This document shows, piece by piece, positions 1-13,724 of a stretch of 64,000 bases of DNA. Each line of letters starts with the position of its first letter. Positions within the stretch are counted from its first letter, which is position 1. The notes below the pieces were generated by a model that saw nothing but the letters and a program-made list of their open reading frames with translations, did not search any database and had not been told where the DNA came from. The position numbers and the translations under genes are program-made. Origin of the DNA: Georgenia sp. EYE_87 (GTDB lineage Bacteria > Actinomycetota > Actinomycetes > Actinomycetales > Actinomycetaceae); assembly GCF_023148685.1 (NCBI RefSeq), contig NZ_JAHXNL010000001.1:310001-374000 (forward strand), read 5' to 3'.

Positions 1-62
1 ATCCGGTCGCACACCTTGTCCGGATGCCCCTCGGTCACCGACTCGGACGTGAACTGACGCAA
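1..62 (-). CDS. metK: S-adenosylmethionine synthetase, N-terminal fragment (runs off the window)
   Basis: Only the first 20 codons are inside the window. Read on the minus strand from a TTG at 62-60 they give MRQFTSESVTEGHPDK and then VCDR. This is the conserved amino terminus of S-adenosylmethionine synthetase, including the EGHPDK segment of the methionine/ATP site. The enzyme makes SAM from methionine and ATP. The start lies 11 bases after the coaBC stop, so the two are probably cotranscribed, as in the usual actinobacterial gmk-rpoZ-coaBC-metK order. No good Shine-Dalgarno sequence is seen and the TTG start is a best guess. The family call is firm because the motif is very conserved. Confidence 0.85.
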   Translation of the reverse strand, partial: MRQFTSESVTEGHPDKVCDR

Positions 63-73
63 TACCGAAGAAG

Positions 74-1348
74 TCACCGCTCGATCGTAGTGGCAGCGCG
101 CAGACGGGCCGCGACGGCGTCCCACACCGCGTCCGCAACCTGGGCCTTGGTCCCGCTCCCCCGCCCGACGACGGAGCCCTCGCCGTCGAGGATGGTCACC
201 TCGTTCGGGACGTCGCCGAACCCGCGGTCGGCGCCGACCTCGTTGACGGCAAGCAGGTCGGCCCCCTTGCGGCGGGCCTTCTCCCGCCCGTGGGCGAGGA
301 CGTCGCCGGTCGCGTCGCCGGTCTCGGCCGCGAAGCCGACGACAACCTGCCCCTCGCGCAGCCGCTCGGCAGCCAGCTCGGCAAGGATGTCCGGGTTCGT
401 CTCGAGCTCGATCGGCGCGGGACCGGCCGAGGTCTTCTTGATCTTGTGCGTCGTCGTCGTGGCAGGGCGGAAGTCGGCGACGGCGGCCGCCATGACGACG
501 ACGTCCGCGCCGGAGCCGGCGTCCCGGACCGCGTCCCGCAGCTCCAGGGTGGTCTCCACACGCCGCACCGCGATGGCCGGGTGGTCCGGCACGAGCGCGT
601 CGTCGACGTTGGCGGCCACCAGGGTGACCGTGGCGCCGCGGCGGGCGGCCGCGACGGCGAGGGCGACGCCCTGGCGGCCCGAGGACCGGTTGCCGAGGAA
701 GCGCACAGGGTCGATCGGCTCGCGCGTGCCGCCGGCGGAGACGACGACGGAGCGTCCGGCAAGGTCATCGATGGCGGGCGAGACCAGGGCGAGCGCGGCG
801 GCCACGATCGCGGCCGGCTCCGGGAGGCGGCCCGGGCCGGTGTCGGCCCCGGTGAGGCGCCCGGAGTCCGGGTCGAGCACGTGCACGCCGCGGCCCCGCA
901 GCGTCGCGACGTTCGCCTGCGTGGCGGCGTGAAGCCACATCTCCGTGTGCATCGCCGGGGCGAGCAGGACCGGGCAGGTGACGGTGAGCAGCGTCGTCGA
1001 AAGCAGGTCGTCGGCCAGCCCGGCCGCCGCCTTGGCAAGGAGGTTCGCCGTCGCGGGGGCGACGATCACCAGGTCCGCGCCGCGGCCGAGGGCTACGTGG
1101 TCGACGTGCTCGGCGTCGTCGAAGACATCGGTGCGTACCGGCTCTCCCGACAGCGCCTCCCACGTGGGGCGCCCGACCATGCGCAGCGCCGCCTCCGTCG
1201 GGACGACCCGGACGCGGTGCCCCGCCTCGCGGAGGAGCCGGAGCACGAGGGCCGCCTTGTAGGCGGCGATGCCGCCCGTGACCCCCAGGACGATGCGCAA
1301 CGCGCCGCCCGACGGTGTCGTGGCGGCGCGTTCCTGTGTGCTGGTCAT
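74..1348 (-). CDS. coaBC: Bifunctional phosphopantothenoylcysteine decarboxylase / phosphopantothenate-cysteine ligase
   Basis: A 424-residue Dfp/CoaBC enzyme that catalyses two consecutive coenzyme A steps: CTP-dependent ligation of cysteine to phosphopantothenate, then FMN-dependent decarboxylation. The N-terminal half is the flavoprotein decarboxylase domain (LGVTGGIAAYKA near residue 22, APATANLLAKAAAG, PAMHTEMW). The C-terminal half is the ligase domain (VSAGGTREPIDPVRF, then NRSSGRQG, and a KIKK segment). Length is normal for the fused enzyme. It sits between rpoZ and metK on the same strand. A CAGAAT hexamer ends 7 bases before the ATG, so the mRNA may have its own leaderless start. 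Confidence 0.95.
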   Translation of the reverse strand: MTSTQERAATTPSGGALRIVLGVTGGIAAYKAALVLRLLREAGHRVRVVPTEAALRMVGRPTWEALSGEPVRTDVFDDAEHVDHVALGRGADLVIVAPATANLLAKAAAGLADDLLSTTLLTVTCPVLLAPAMHTEMWLHAATQANVATLRGRGVHVLDPDSGRLTGADTGPGRLPEPAAIVAAALALVSPAIDDLAGRSVVVSAGGTREPIDPVRFLGNRSSGRQGVALAVAAARRGATVTLVAANVDDALVPDHPAIAVRRVETTLELRDAVRDAGSGADVVVMAAAVADFRPATTTTHKIKKTSAGPAPIELETNPDILAELAAERLREGQVVVGFAAETGDATGDVLAHGREKARRKGADLLAVNEVGADRGFGDVPNEVTILDGEGSVVGRGSGTKAQVADAVWDAVAARLRAATTIER

Positions 1349-1383
1349 GCCGGCGATTCTGCCTCAGTGGGCGAGGTGGGTGC

Positions 1384-1647
1384 TCACTCCTCGATGCGGG
1401 TGAGGGTCAGCATGCCCTCGTTGACCTCGCGCATCGCGATGGACAGCGGCTTGTCCTCCTGGGCGGCCGGCACGAGCGGACCGACGAACTCGAGGAGGCC
1501 CTCCTGCAGCTGGGCGTTGTACGTGTTGATCTGGCGCGCCCGCTTGGCCGCGTAGATCACCAGGGCGTACTTGGAGTCGACCTTCTCGAGCAGCTCGTCG
1601 ATCGGCGGGTCGGTGATGCCCTCGGGGGCGGCGACGGTTCCGTACAT
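1384..1647 (-). CDS. rpoZ: RNA polymerase omega subunit
   Basis: An 87-residue protein matching actinobacterial omega: [20 protein letters not shown] near the start, then [17 protein letters not shown] and a C-terminal [13 protein letters not shown]. Omega wraps around the beta-prime C terminus and helps RNA polymerase assembly. The ATG at 1647 is preceded by GGAGAAGG at good spacing. The neighbours gmk (upstream) and coaBC (downstream) are the standard actinobacterial context. Confidence 0.96.
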   Translation of the reverse strand: MYGTVAAPEGITDPPIDELLEKVDSKYALVIYAAKRARQINTYNAQLQEGLLEFVGPLVPAAQEDKPLSIAMREVNEGMLTLTRIEE

Positions 1648-1732
1648 GGGTGACCTTCTCCAGGCTCGGTTTCGCGGGGCCGCGGGCGGGCCGGGAGGGC
1701 CCGCGCGGGGCGTCCCGCACGCATACAGCGAC

Positions 1733-2329
1733 CTAGTCTACCCGCTCGGTGACGCCCATGAGCGTGAGCAGCTCGTCCGTGGCGCGTTCCACGTCGTCGT
1801 TGACGACGACGTGGTCGAACTCGTCGACCGCGGCGAGCTCCTCCCGGGCGGTGGAGAGGCGGCGTTCGCGCTCCTCCGGGGTCTCGGTGCCACGCCCGAC
1901 GAGACGGCGCACGAGCTCCTCCCAGCTGGGCGGTGCGAGGAAGACGAAGCGGGCGTCCGGCATCGCCTCACGCACCTGTCGGGCCCCCTGGAGGTCGAGC
2001 TCGAGGAAGACCGGCCGCCCCGCGGCGAGCTCGCGCTCGACCGGCTCCCGGGGCGTGCCGTAGCGGTTGCTGCCGTGGACGAGCGCCCACTCGAGCATCT
2101 GCCCGGCGCGGATGAGCTCGTCGAAGCGCTCCGGCGTGAGGAAGTAGTAGTGCACACCGTCCAGCTCGCCCGGGCGCGGGGCGCGGGTGGTGGCCGAGAC
2201 GGAGATCCAGACGTCCGGCGCGCGACGGCGCATCTCCGCCATGATCGTCCCCTTGCCCACGGCCGTCGGCCCGGACAGGACGGTGAGGCGAGCGTGCGGG
2301 GAGTCCAGCGAAGGGACGACGTCGGTCAT
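1733..2329 (-). CDS. gmk: Guanylate kinase
   Basis: A 198-residue nucleotide kinase converting GMP to GDP with ATP. The P-loop is [11 protein letters not shown] (around residues 20-30), followed by [16 protein letters not shown] and a GMP-binding segment with [16 protein letters not shown] and [11 protein letters not shown] are typical of the family. The start is ATG at 2329. There is no Shine-Dalgarno sequence; a CAGGAT hexamer ends exactly 6 bases upstream, suggesting a leaderless mRNA. Directly upstream lies a 29-bp tandem repeat array. Confidence 0.96.
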   Translation of the reverse strand: MTDVVPSLDSPHARLTVLSGPTAVGKGTIMAEMRRRAPDVWISVSATTRAPRPGELDGVHYYFLTPERFDELIRAGQMLEWALVHGSNRYGTPREPVERELAAGRPVFLELDLQGARQVREAMPDARFVFLAPPSWEELVRRLVGRGTETPEERERRLSTAREELAAVDEFDHVVVNDDVERATDELLTLMGVTERVD

Positions 2330-2335
2330 CCCGCC

Positions 2336-2341
2336 ATCCTG
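2336..2341 (-). promoter_or_regulatory. -10 box of a leaderless gmk promoter
   Basis: On the minus strand CAGGAT is followed by GGCGGG and then the gmk ATG, leaving 6 bases between box and start codon. This would place the transcript start at or next to the ATG. No purine-rich Shine-Dalgarno is present. The same geometry occurs at aroC, relA, rarA, aroKB, satD and the MBL gene. Confidence 0.55.
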
Positions 2342-2376
2342 CCAGGTGCGGACGGGCGGTCCGATGCGCGCACGGC

Positions 2377-2550
2377 TTCTCCGGTGGTGAGGGCTCTCAC
2401 GCCGTTTCTCCGGTGGTGGGGGCTCTCACGCCGTTTCTCCGGTGGTGGGGGCTCTCACGCCGCTTCTCCGGTGGAGAGTGGTCTCACGCCGCTTCTCCGG
2501 TGGAGAGTGGTCTCACGCCGTTTCTCCGGTGGTGGGGCTCTCACGCCGTC
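2377..2550. repeat. 29-bp tandem repeat, about six copies, between mihF and gmk
   Basis: The core TTCTCCGGTGG recurs at about 2377, 2406, 2435, 2464, 2493 and 2522, a strict 29-base period. The remaining unit is CTCTCACGCCG-type sequence, and two middle copies share a variant (AGAGTGGT). The copies abut without unique spacers, so this is a tandem array and not CRISPR. It fills most of the 334-base gap between mihF and gmk and ends about 35 bases from the gmk -10 box. The rest of the gap (2551-2663) holds no gene, only a short duplicated GGTGCCTGGGA. Confidence 0.93.
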
Positions 2551-2663
2551 GACGGCGGCTGGCGAGGGCGGGCTCGGGTGGTCGCCGGACGAGGTGGCCG
2601 GCGCGGTCAGGCGGACGCCCGGTGCCTGGGACGGTGCCTGGGAGGGTGAGGGCGCGGGGGCTG

Positions 2664-2975
2664 TCAGCCGAAGCGCTCGACCAGGGCGGCGCTCTGGTGG
2701 GGACCCAGACCCCGTACGCGCCGGGCCTCGGAGATCCCGATCTCGGCCATCAGCGACCGGGCCGTCGCCTTGCCGATACCGGGCAGCGACTCCAGCAGCG
2801 AGACGACCTTCAGCTTGCCGAGCGCCTCGTCCTTCTTGGCGGCCTCGAGAACCTCCGAGAGGGTGACCTGCGAGTACTTGAGCTTGTTCTTCACCTCCGC
2901 GCGCGTGGCACGGGCGGCGGCGGCCTTGGCCAGGGCGTCAGCGCGCTGCTCAGGGGTCAGGGGCGGCAGTGCCAC
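2664..2975 (-). CDS. mihF: Actinobacterial integration host factor (MihF)
   Basis: A 103-residue protein of the actinobacterial IHF family, a small nucleoid-associated DNA-binding protein unrelated in sequence to enterobacterial IHF. Diagnostic segments are LTPEQRADALAKAA, RAEVKNKLKYSQVTLSEVL, and a helix-two turns-helix region VSLLESLPGIGKATARSLM followed by IGISEARRVRGLG. The GTG start at 2975 has GAGGTGA upstream, and a TAACGT -10-like box lies further up near 3016-3021. It sits between pyrF and gmk as in most actinobacteria. Confidence 0.95.
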   Translation of the reverse strand: MALPPLTPEQRADALAKAAAARATRAEVKNKLKYSQVTLSEVLEAAKKDEALGKLKVVSLLESLPGIGKATARSLMAEIGISEARRVRGLGPHQSAALVERFG

Positions 2976-3099
2976 GATCGGTCACCTCGTCAGTCCACGG
3001 ATGGTGCGATGTCTGGACGTTAGCGGTCGACCGATGGGTGGGCAACGGCGGAGCGGGACGACGGCGGACTCTCCGCCCCGCGCCACCGTCATCCCGCGA

Positions 3100-3243
3100 C
3101 GCGCCGTCGGCATCTCCGGGACGTCGGCATCCCCGGGACGCGTCGCTGTCGTCCCCGGGACCTGCCGCCGTCATTCCCCGGGACCTGCCGCCGTCATACC
3201 GGGGACGCGCCGCGGTCATACCCGGGACGCGAGCCCTCGGTCA
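3100..3243. repeat. 22-25 bp degenerate repeats running into the pyrF stop
   Basis: Units of the form TCAT-nCCCGGGAC followed by GC-rich sequence recur with the TCA at 3171, 3194 and 3216; the pyrF stop (TCA on the plus strand) is at 3241. Earlier copies with CCGGGACG extend back to about 3100. The copies are imperfect. The gap 2976-3240 otherwise carries only the likely mihF promoter. Confidence 0.7.
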
Positions 3244-4104
3244 GCGACCGAGCGCCTCGCGCGCCTCGTCCACGGCGCGGGCGAGCGCGTCGACCAGACC
3301 GTCCGGCCCGGCGCCGAGCACGCCCCGGGAGGTGCTCGCGAGCACCTGGTGCCGGGCGGCGCCGAAGACCTCGGCGAGCTCCGCGGCGCCGGCGCCCTGC
3401 GCGCCCACCCCGGGCGCGAGCAGCGGGCCGCGCACGGAGGCGAGGTCGAGGCCCAGGTCCGCGACCGCGGACCCGACCGTCGCCCCCACCACGAGCCCGA
3501 CCGAGCCGAGACGCTCACCGGGCGCGGCGGCGTTCTCGGTGCGTGCGCCGTCGACCATCTCCCCCGCGACAGAGCCGGCCGGCGTACGAGCGTGCTGCAC
3601 GCCCGGCCCCTCGGGGTTCGACGTCAGCGCGAGCACGAACACCCCGCGCCCCGTCCGCCGGGCGAGGTCGAGCGCGGGCCGCAGCGAGCCGAAGCCGAGG
3701 TAGGGCGAGAGGGTCACCGCGTCGGCGGCCAGGGGAGAGCCGTCGCCGAGGTACGCCTCCGCGTAGCCGGCCATCGTCGAGCCGATGTCGCCGCGCTTGA
3801 CGTCCAGGACGGTCAGCGTCCCGGCGGCCCGGGCCGCCGCGAGCACGTCCTCGAGCGCCGCCACGCCGGCGGACCCGTGCCGCTCGAAGAACGCCGACTG
3901 CGGCTTGAGCGCCGCGACCCGCCCGGCGAGCGCCTCCACCACCCGCAGCCCGAACGAGCGCAGCCCCGCTGCGTCGTCGGAGAGCCCCCAGGCCTCCAGC
4001 AGACCGGGGTGGGGGTCGATGCCCACGCACACCGGGCCGCGGACGTCCATGGCGGCCGCGAGCCGGTCCCCGAACGGGACGACGGCGGCGCCGTCGGCGG
4101 TCAT
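3241..4104 (-). CDS. pyrF: Orotidine 5'-phosphate decarboxylase
   Basis: The last enzyme of de novo UMP synthesis, decarboxylating OMP. It is the long actinobacterial type (PyrF subfamily 2). Motifs are CVGIDPHPGLL near the start, LKPQSAFFERHGSAG, and the catalytic VLDVKRGDIGSTM with the Asp-Lys-Asp charge network. The C terminus has VGATVG and LLAPGVGAQGA, the phosphate-binding loops. I prefer the ATG at 4104 (287 residues), 67 bases after the carB stop, because homology begins soon after it. A GTG at 4194 would add 30 residues and overlap carB by 23 bases. It is the last gene of the pyr operon. Confidence 0.93.
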   Translation of the reverse strand: MTADGAAVVPFGDRLAAAMDVRGPVCVGIDPHPGLLEAWGLSDDAAGLRSFGLRVVEALAGRVAALKPQSAFFERHGSAGVAALEDVLAAARAAGTLTVLDVKRGDIGSTMAGYAEAYLGDGSPLAADAVTLSPYLGFGSLRPALDLARRTGRGVFVLALTSNPEGPGVQHARTPAGSVAGEMVDGARTENAAAPGERLGSVGLVVGATVGSAVADLGLDLASVRGPLLAPGVGAQGAGAAELAEVFGAARHQVLASTSRGVLGAGPDGLVDALARAVDEAREALGR

Positions 4105-4171
4105 CGGGCGGCCCCGGTCGGGCGCCGCCACGACCGCCTGCGACAGCTCCGGTCCCCCGCCGACCACGACC

Positions 4172-7533
<3,362 letters not shown>

Positions 7534-7534
<1 letters not shown>

Positions 7535-8787
7535 CAGCGGGCCTCGCCTTCGGTGGTGGTGGAGCGTTCGCGCATGAGGGCGACGAACCGGTCGAAGAGG
7601 TGCTCGGCGTCGTGCGGTCCGGCGGCCGCCTCGGGGTGGTACTGCACCGAGAACGCCGGGATGTCGAGGGCGCGCAGGCCCTCGACCACGTTGTCGTTGA
7701 GACCGACGTGGGAGACCTCGACACGGCCGTAGCGGCCGCCGTCGAACGGGGCGACCGAGGTCTCCTCGATCGGGGCGTCGACGGCGAAGCCGTGGTTGTG
7801 GGCGGTGATCTCCACCCGGCCCGTGGCCCGGTCGAGGACCGGCTGGTTGACGCCGCGGTGACCGTACTCGAGCTTGTACGTGCCGTAGCCGAGGGCACGG
7901 CCGAGGAGCTGGTTGCCGAAGCAGATCCCGAAGAAGGGCAGCTTCGCGTCGAGGACGCCGCGGAGCAGCTCCACCTCGTGGGTGGCCGCGCCGGGGTCGC
8001 CCGGCCCGTTGGAGAAGAAGACGCCGTCCGGCTCCAGCGCGAGGACGTTGGAGAGCGACGTCGACTGCGGGACCACGTGGACGCGCACGCCCCGGGCGGC
8101 GAGCTGCTCGGGGGTGCGGGACTTGATCCCCAGGTCGACGGCGACGACCGTCGCCACCGGCTCCTTGCCGGCGTACTCCCCCGTCGGCTCGACGACGTAG
8201 GCCTGCTCGGTGGAGACCTCGCGCGCGAGGTCGGCGCCGGCCATGTGCGGGGACTCGCGGACGACGTCGAGGAGCACCTCGACGGCCTGCTCGCCCAGGC
8301 TCGCGGCGCCGGCGGGCAGGGCGTCGCCGGAGAAGATGCCGGCCCGCATGACCCCGCGCTCGCGCAGGTGGCGGGTCAGGGCGCGGGTGTCGACGTCGCA
8401 GATGCCGACGACGCCCTGGTCGGCCAGCTCGTCCTCGAGCTCGCGCACGGAGCGCCAGCTGGACGCGCGGCGGGCCGCGTCGCGCACGACGTAGCCGGCC
8501 ACCCAGATGCGGGACGACTCCGGGTCCTCGTCGTTGACCCCGGTGTTGCCGACGTGCGGGGCGGTCATGACGACGATCTGGCGGTGGTAGGAGGGGTCGG
8601 TGAGGGTCTCCTGGTAACCGGTCATCCCGGTGGAGAAGACGATCTCGCCGACCGTGCGGCCCGTCGCGGCGTAGGCGCTGCCGCGCAGGACCAGGCCGTC
8701 CTCGAGGACGATCAGCGCGGGCTCGCGCAGGGCGCCGCGGGGCGCGCGGGCGGGCTTGGTCTCGGCCGGGTTGGTGGGGGCGCTCAT
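7534..8787 (-). CDS. carA: Carbamoyl-phosphate synthase small (glutaminase) subunit
   Basis: A 417-residue glutamine amidotransferase subunit. The N-terminal domain reads [18 protein letters not shown] and [20 protein letters not shown]. The class I amidotransferase domain has the nucleophile motif [15 protein letters not shown] and a downstream YHPEAAAGP containing the His-Glu dyad. Ammonia released from glutamine is channelled to CarB. The ATG at 8787 overlaps the pyrC stop (ATGA) and the stop overlaps the carB start, so the three genes are tightly coupled. Confidence 0.97.
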
Positions 8788-10096
8788 GCGCCGACCTCCT
8801 CTCGCGCCACCGGGGCGCCGTCGAGCACGGTGGCGCGTCCCCGCAGGAACGTCGCCATGATCTGGCCGGGCAGCTCGGTGCCGGCGAACGGGCTGTTGAT
8901 GCTGCGGGTGGCCTGTGCCGCGGGGTCGACCACCCGCCGGACCGCGGGGTCCACCAGGGTGAGGTTGGCGGGCTCGCCGACGGCGATGGGCCGGCCGTGG
9001 TCCTCGACGCGGCCGATGCGGGCGGGCGTCACCGAGAGCACCCGGGCGACGTCGGCCCAGGTCAGGCGGCCGGTCTCGACCATCGTCTTGACGACCACGG
9101 GCAGCGCGGTCTCCAGACCCGTCATGCCGAAGGCGCCGGCGGGCCACTCGCAGTCCTTGTCCTCGACCGCGTGCGGGGCGTGGTCGGTGGCCACGATGTC
9201 GATGGTCCCGTCCTCGAGCCCGGCACGCACGGCCTCGACGTCCTCGGCGGTCCGCAGCGGCGGGTTGACCTTGTAGCGCGGGTCGTAGGACCGCGCCAGC
9301 TCGTCGGTGAGGAGGAGGTGGTGCGGGGTGACCTCCGCCGTCACGTCGATCCCACGGGCCTTGGCCCAGCGCACGATGTCGACGCTGCCGGCCGTGGACA
9401 GGTGGCACACGTGCAGCCGCGAGCCGACGTGCTCGGCGAGCAGCACGTCGCGCGCGATGATCGACTCCTCCGCGACCGCCGGCCAGCCGGTCAGACCGAG
9501 CTCGGCGGAGACCGCGCCCTCGTGCATCTGTGCGCCCTCGGTCAGGCGCGGCTCCTGGGCGTGCTGGGCGATGACGCCGTCGAACGCCTTGACGTACTCC
9601 AGCGCGCGGCGCATGAGGACCGGGTCCGCGACGCACCTGCCGTCGTCGGAGAAGACCCGGACGCGGGCGGCAGAGGTGGCCATCGCCCCGAGCTCGGCGA
9701 GCATCTCGCCCTGAAGTCCCACGGAGACGGCGCCGACGGGGTGGACGTCCACCCAGCCGGCCTCGCGCCCGAGGTTCCAGACCTGCTCCACGACGCCGGC
9801 GGTGTCCGCGACCGGCGTCGTGTTCGCCATCGCGTGGACGGCGGTGAAGCCGCCCGCCGCGGCGGCGCGGGTGCCGGTGAAGACGGTCTCGGTGTCCTCG
9901 CGGCCCGGCTCGCGCAGGTGGGTGTGAAGGTCGACCAGGCCGGGCAGGGCGACCAGCCCGTCGGCGTCGACCGTGACCGCGTCCCGGCCGGCCTCGCGGG
10001 CGGCGTCGGCACCGGTCGCGGCGATCACGCCGTCGCGCAGGAGGAGGTCGGTGGGGTCACCGCCCAGGGGTCGGGCGGAGCGGAGCAGGTAGTCGG

Positions 10097-10100
<4 letters not shown>
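8784..10100 (-). CDS. pyrC: Dihydroorotase
   Basis: A 438-residue class I amidohydrolase that interconverts carbamoyl aspartate and dihydroorotate. Metal-site motifs are [15 protein letters not shown] (HxH near residue 60), [16 protein letters not shown], and a later ATDHAPH with the conserved Asp and His. The start [14 protein letters not shown] at 10100 overlaps the pyrB stop by four bases. Length and order (pyrB-pyrC-carA) match the actinobacterial operon. Confidence 0.96.
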
Positions 10101-11688
<1,588 letters not shown>

Positions 11689-11775
11689 TTAAAGGATGTC
11701 GGACGCGGCGATGCTACCCCGTGCGGAGCGGGGTCCCGCCGCCTGGACGCCTGGTGGGACGGAGGTGTGACGCGT

Positions 11776-11854
11776 CCCTCAGCCGCCCCGGCACGGGGTC
11801 CGCGCTCAGCCGGCGCGCACGAGGTCGTCGCTCAGCCGGCCCGCACGAGGTCGA
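11776..11854. repeat. 26-bp repeat that duplicates the 3' end of pncC
   Basis: Copies at 11803-11828 and 11829-11854 differ at only a few bases. The second is the true end of pncC (codons for LVRAG and the stop). The first repeats those codons and stop immediately downstream of the gene. A third, weaker copy has its TCA at 11779, giving a 26-27 base spacing of stop triplets. Confidence 0.85.
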
Positions 11855-12314
11855 CGAGCATCCGCAGGGCGTGGAGCGTCGCCGCCTCCACCACCTCGGT
11901 CGGTCCACCCTCCAGATGCAGCTCCGTCGTGAGGCTCCGGGCACCGGACCGGCCGCCGAGGAAGACGGTGCCGGCCTCCCTGCCCTCCTGCGGGCCTGGT
12001 CCGCCGACGCCGGTCACGGCGACGGCGACGTCGGCAGCAAGCAGGCCCGCCACGCCGTCGGCCATCTGCCCCGCGCACGCAGACGTGACGACCGGGCCGC
12101 GGTCGACGTTGAGCACGGAGTACTTCGTCTCGTTCGTGTAGGCGACCACGCCGCCCGCGAACCACGTGGAGGCGCCCGGCGCGGCTCCGAGGTGGGAGGC
12201 GATCTTCCCGGCCGTGAGTGACTCGGCGACCGCCACGGTCCGGCCGTCGCCGTCGAGCCGGGAGGCGATCTCGTCCAGGAGGGGCTGCGCGCCGTCGATG
12301 ATCCCGTCAGTCAT
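11832..12314 (-). CDS. pncC: Nicotinamide-nucleotide amidohydrolase (CinA C-terminal domain protein)
   Basis: A 160-residue stand-alone CinA C-terminal domain. Family marks are TVAVAESLTAGKIASHLGA near residue 30, FAGGVVAYTNETK, and AVTGVGGPGPQEG. The family deamidates nicotinamide mononucleotide to recycle NAD breakdown products. The MTDGIIDG start at 12314 is chosen because homology begins soon after; a CAGGAT hexamer ends 7 bases upstream, suggesting a leaderless mRNA. No recA follows, unlike the cinA-recA arrangement of other bacteria. The last codons and stop are duplicated downstream. Confidence 0.9.
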   Translation of the reverse strand: MTDGIIDGAQPLLDEIASRLDGDGRTVAVAESLTAGKIASHLGAAPGASTWFAGGVVAYTNETKYSVLNVDRGPVVTSACAGQMADGVAGLLAADVAVAVTGVGGPGPQEGREAGTVFLGGRSGARSLTTELHLEGGPTEVVEAATLHALRMLVDLVRAG

Positions 12315-12390
12315 GGCGTCGATCCTGACGTGCGCCGCGCCTGACGGCACTCTGGGGGTGGGGTCCTCCGGTCAGGAGCGGTTGCTTCAG

Positions 12391-12540
12391 GCGCGGCAGC
12401 CGAAGCGCCGCACGTCCAGGCGCGGCAGCGGGAGCGCTGAGCCCTGCTCCACAGGCGCGGAGCCGAAGCGCCGCACGTCCAGGCGCGGCAGCGGGAGCCC
12501 TGAGTGCTGCTCCACGGGCGCGGAGCCGAAGCGCTGCACC
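12391..12540. repeat. 63-bp tandem repeat, about 2.4 copies, between nusB and pncC
   Basis: AGCCGAAGCG begins at 12398, 12461 and 12524, an exact 63-base period. Copies share long stretches (GCGCGG.AGCCGAAGCGCCG, CACGTCCAGGCGCGGCAGCG). The period is a multiple of three, and one minus-strand frame reads through as a 21-residue repeat (RRFGSAPVEQ...LPRLDV). That frame starts inside nusB in another frame, so I do not call it a gene. Confidence 0.93.
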
Positions 12541-12550
12541 GTCGAGCGAT

Positions 12551-12973
12551 CTAGAGCGTGGGCTTGAGCTCGAGCAGACGGCCGAGCAGGCCGTTGACGA
12601 AGGTCGGCGAGTCGTCGGTGGAGAGCTCGGCCGCGAGATGGACCGCCTCGTCGATGGCGACGGCGTCGGGAACGTCCTCGTTGAAGAGCAGCTCCCACGC
12701 GCCCAGGCGCAGGATGCAGCGGTCCACCGTGGGCATCCGGTCCAGCGTCCAGCCCTGGGAGTAGGTGCTCAGGAGCTCGTCGATCTCAGCGCGATGGGCG
12801 ACGACCCCCTCGACGATCTCGACGGCGTACTGCGGGAACGCGCCCTGGGCGACAGTGACGTGCATCCGCTGCTCGAGCAGCGCGAGCAGCTCGTCACCGG
12901 CCACGATGCCCTTCTGGTCGGCCTCGAACAGGACGTCCAGCGCCCGGCGGCGGGCCTTGGTGCGTGCGGCCAC
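12551..12973 (-). CDS. nusB: Transcription antitermination protein NusB
   Basis: A 140-residue all-helical NusB, which pairs with NusE (S10) on boxA RNA in rRNA antitermination. The N terminus ARTKARRRALDVLFEAD and the C-terminal EDVPDAVAIDEAVHLAAEL followed by FVNGLLGRL are diagnostic. The GTG start at 12973 has AGAGGA upstream. It lies downstream of efp, a common actinobacterial pairing. Confidence 0.96.
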   Translation of the reverse strand: MAARTKARRRALDVLFEADQKGIVAGDELLALLEQRMHVTVAQGAFPQYAVEIVEGVVAHRAEIDELLSTYSQGWTLDRMPTVDRCILRLGAWELLFNEDVPDAVAIDEAVHLAAELSTDDSPTFVNGLLGRLLELKPTL

Positions 12974-13030
12974 GAGGGTCCTCTTCTCTGTCCAGCGGTG
13001 TCAGGCACGTTCGATGTCAGGCACGCCGGG

Positions 13031-13059
13031 CGGCCGGTCCCGCAGCGCGGGACCGGCCG
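13031..13059 (-). terminator. Perfect 13-bp hairpin between efp and nusB
   Basis: CGGCCGGTCCCGC and GCGGGACCGGCCG pair perfectly around an AGC loop. It lies 20 bases after the efp stop on the minus strand. It has no T-run, so it is either an intrinsic terminator of the actinobacterial type or a transcript-processing structure. A short TGTCAGGCACG duplication follows at about 13009 and 13014-13024. Confidence 0.65.
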
Positions 13060-13078
13060 ACTCCGGCTTCAGCGGTCG

Positions 13079-13642
13079 TCAGTCGGTGACGCGGCCGAGG
13101 TAGTCCCCGGAGCGCGTGTCGACCTTGACCTTCGTGCCGGTCTCGAGGAACAGCGGCACCTGGATCTCGTAGCCGGTCTCGATGGTCGCGGGCTTGGTGC
13201 CCGCGGAGGAGCGGTCGCCCTGCAGGCCCGGCTCGGTGTAGGTGATCTCCATGACGACGGAGGCCGGCAGCTCGACGAAGAGGACCTGCCCGTCGTGCAT
13301 CGCGACGATCGCGTCCTGGTTCTCCTTGAGGAACCTGGCGGTGTCGCCGACGGTCTCCTCCGAGATCGGGATCTGCTCGTAGGTGGCAGAGTCCATGAAG
13401 ACGAAGTCGGTGCCGTCCTTGTACAGGTACTGCATGTCGCGGCGGTCGACCGTGGCGGTCTCGACCTTGACGCCGGCGTTGAACGTCTTGTCGATGGTCT
13501 TGCCGGACAGGACGTTCTTGAGCTTGGTGCGGACGAAGGCCGGCCCCTTGCCGGGCTTGACGTGCTGGAACTCGACGACGGACCACAGCTGTCCGTCGAT
13601 GTTGAGCACCAGACCGTTCTTCAGGTCGTTGGTCGAAGCCAT
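13079..13642 (-). CDS. efp: Elongation factor P
   Basis: A 187-residue EF-P, which relieves ribosome stalling at polyproline. Three beta-barrel domains are apparent: [19 protein letters not shown] with the [17 protein letters not shown] loop, the central [15 protein letters not shown], and a C-terminal [19 protein letters not shown] and [12 protein letters not shown]. The loop lysine is in the usual place. The start is ATG with GAGGAC upstream. Confidence 0.97.
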   Translation of the reverse strand: MASTNDLKNGLVLNIDGQLWSVVEFQHVKPGKGPAFVRTKLKNVLSGKTIDKTFNAGVKVETATVDRRDMQYLYKDGTDFVFMDSATYEQIPISEETVGDTARFLKENQDAIVAMHDGQVLFVELPASVVMEITYTEPGLQGDRSSAGTKPATIETGYEIQVPLFLETGTKVKVDTRSGDYLGRVTD

Positions 13643-13724
13643 GCGGGGGCCGTCCTCGTATGTCGGGTTCTGTCGGGAGCGGCGGACCGGGGGCGGGTGG
13701 CTCCGCCGGGCCGCGCAGCGCCCG

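Noticed and set aside
2377-2550. Possible CRISPR array
   Set aside because: Copies are directly adjacent at a 29-base period without unique spacers, and there are no cas genes.
12387-12698. Minus-strand frame with a 21-residue repeat near nusB
   Set aside because: It begins inside nusB in another frame and owes its openness to the 63-bp repeat; no start signal or homology supports it.
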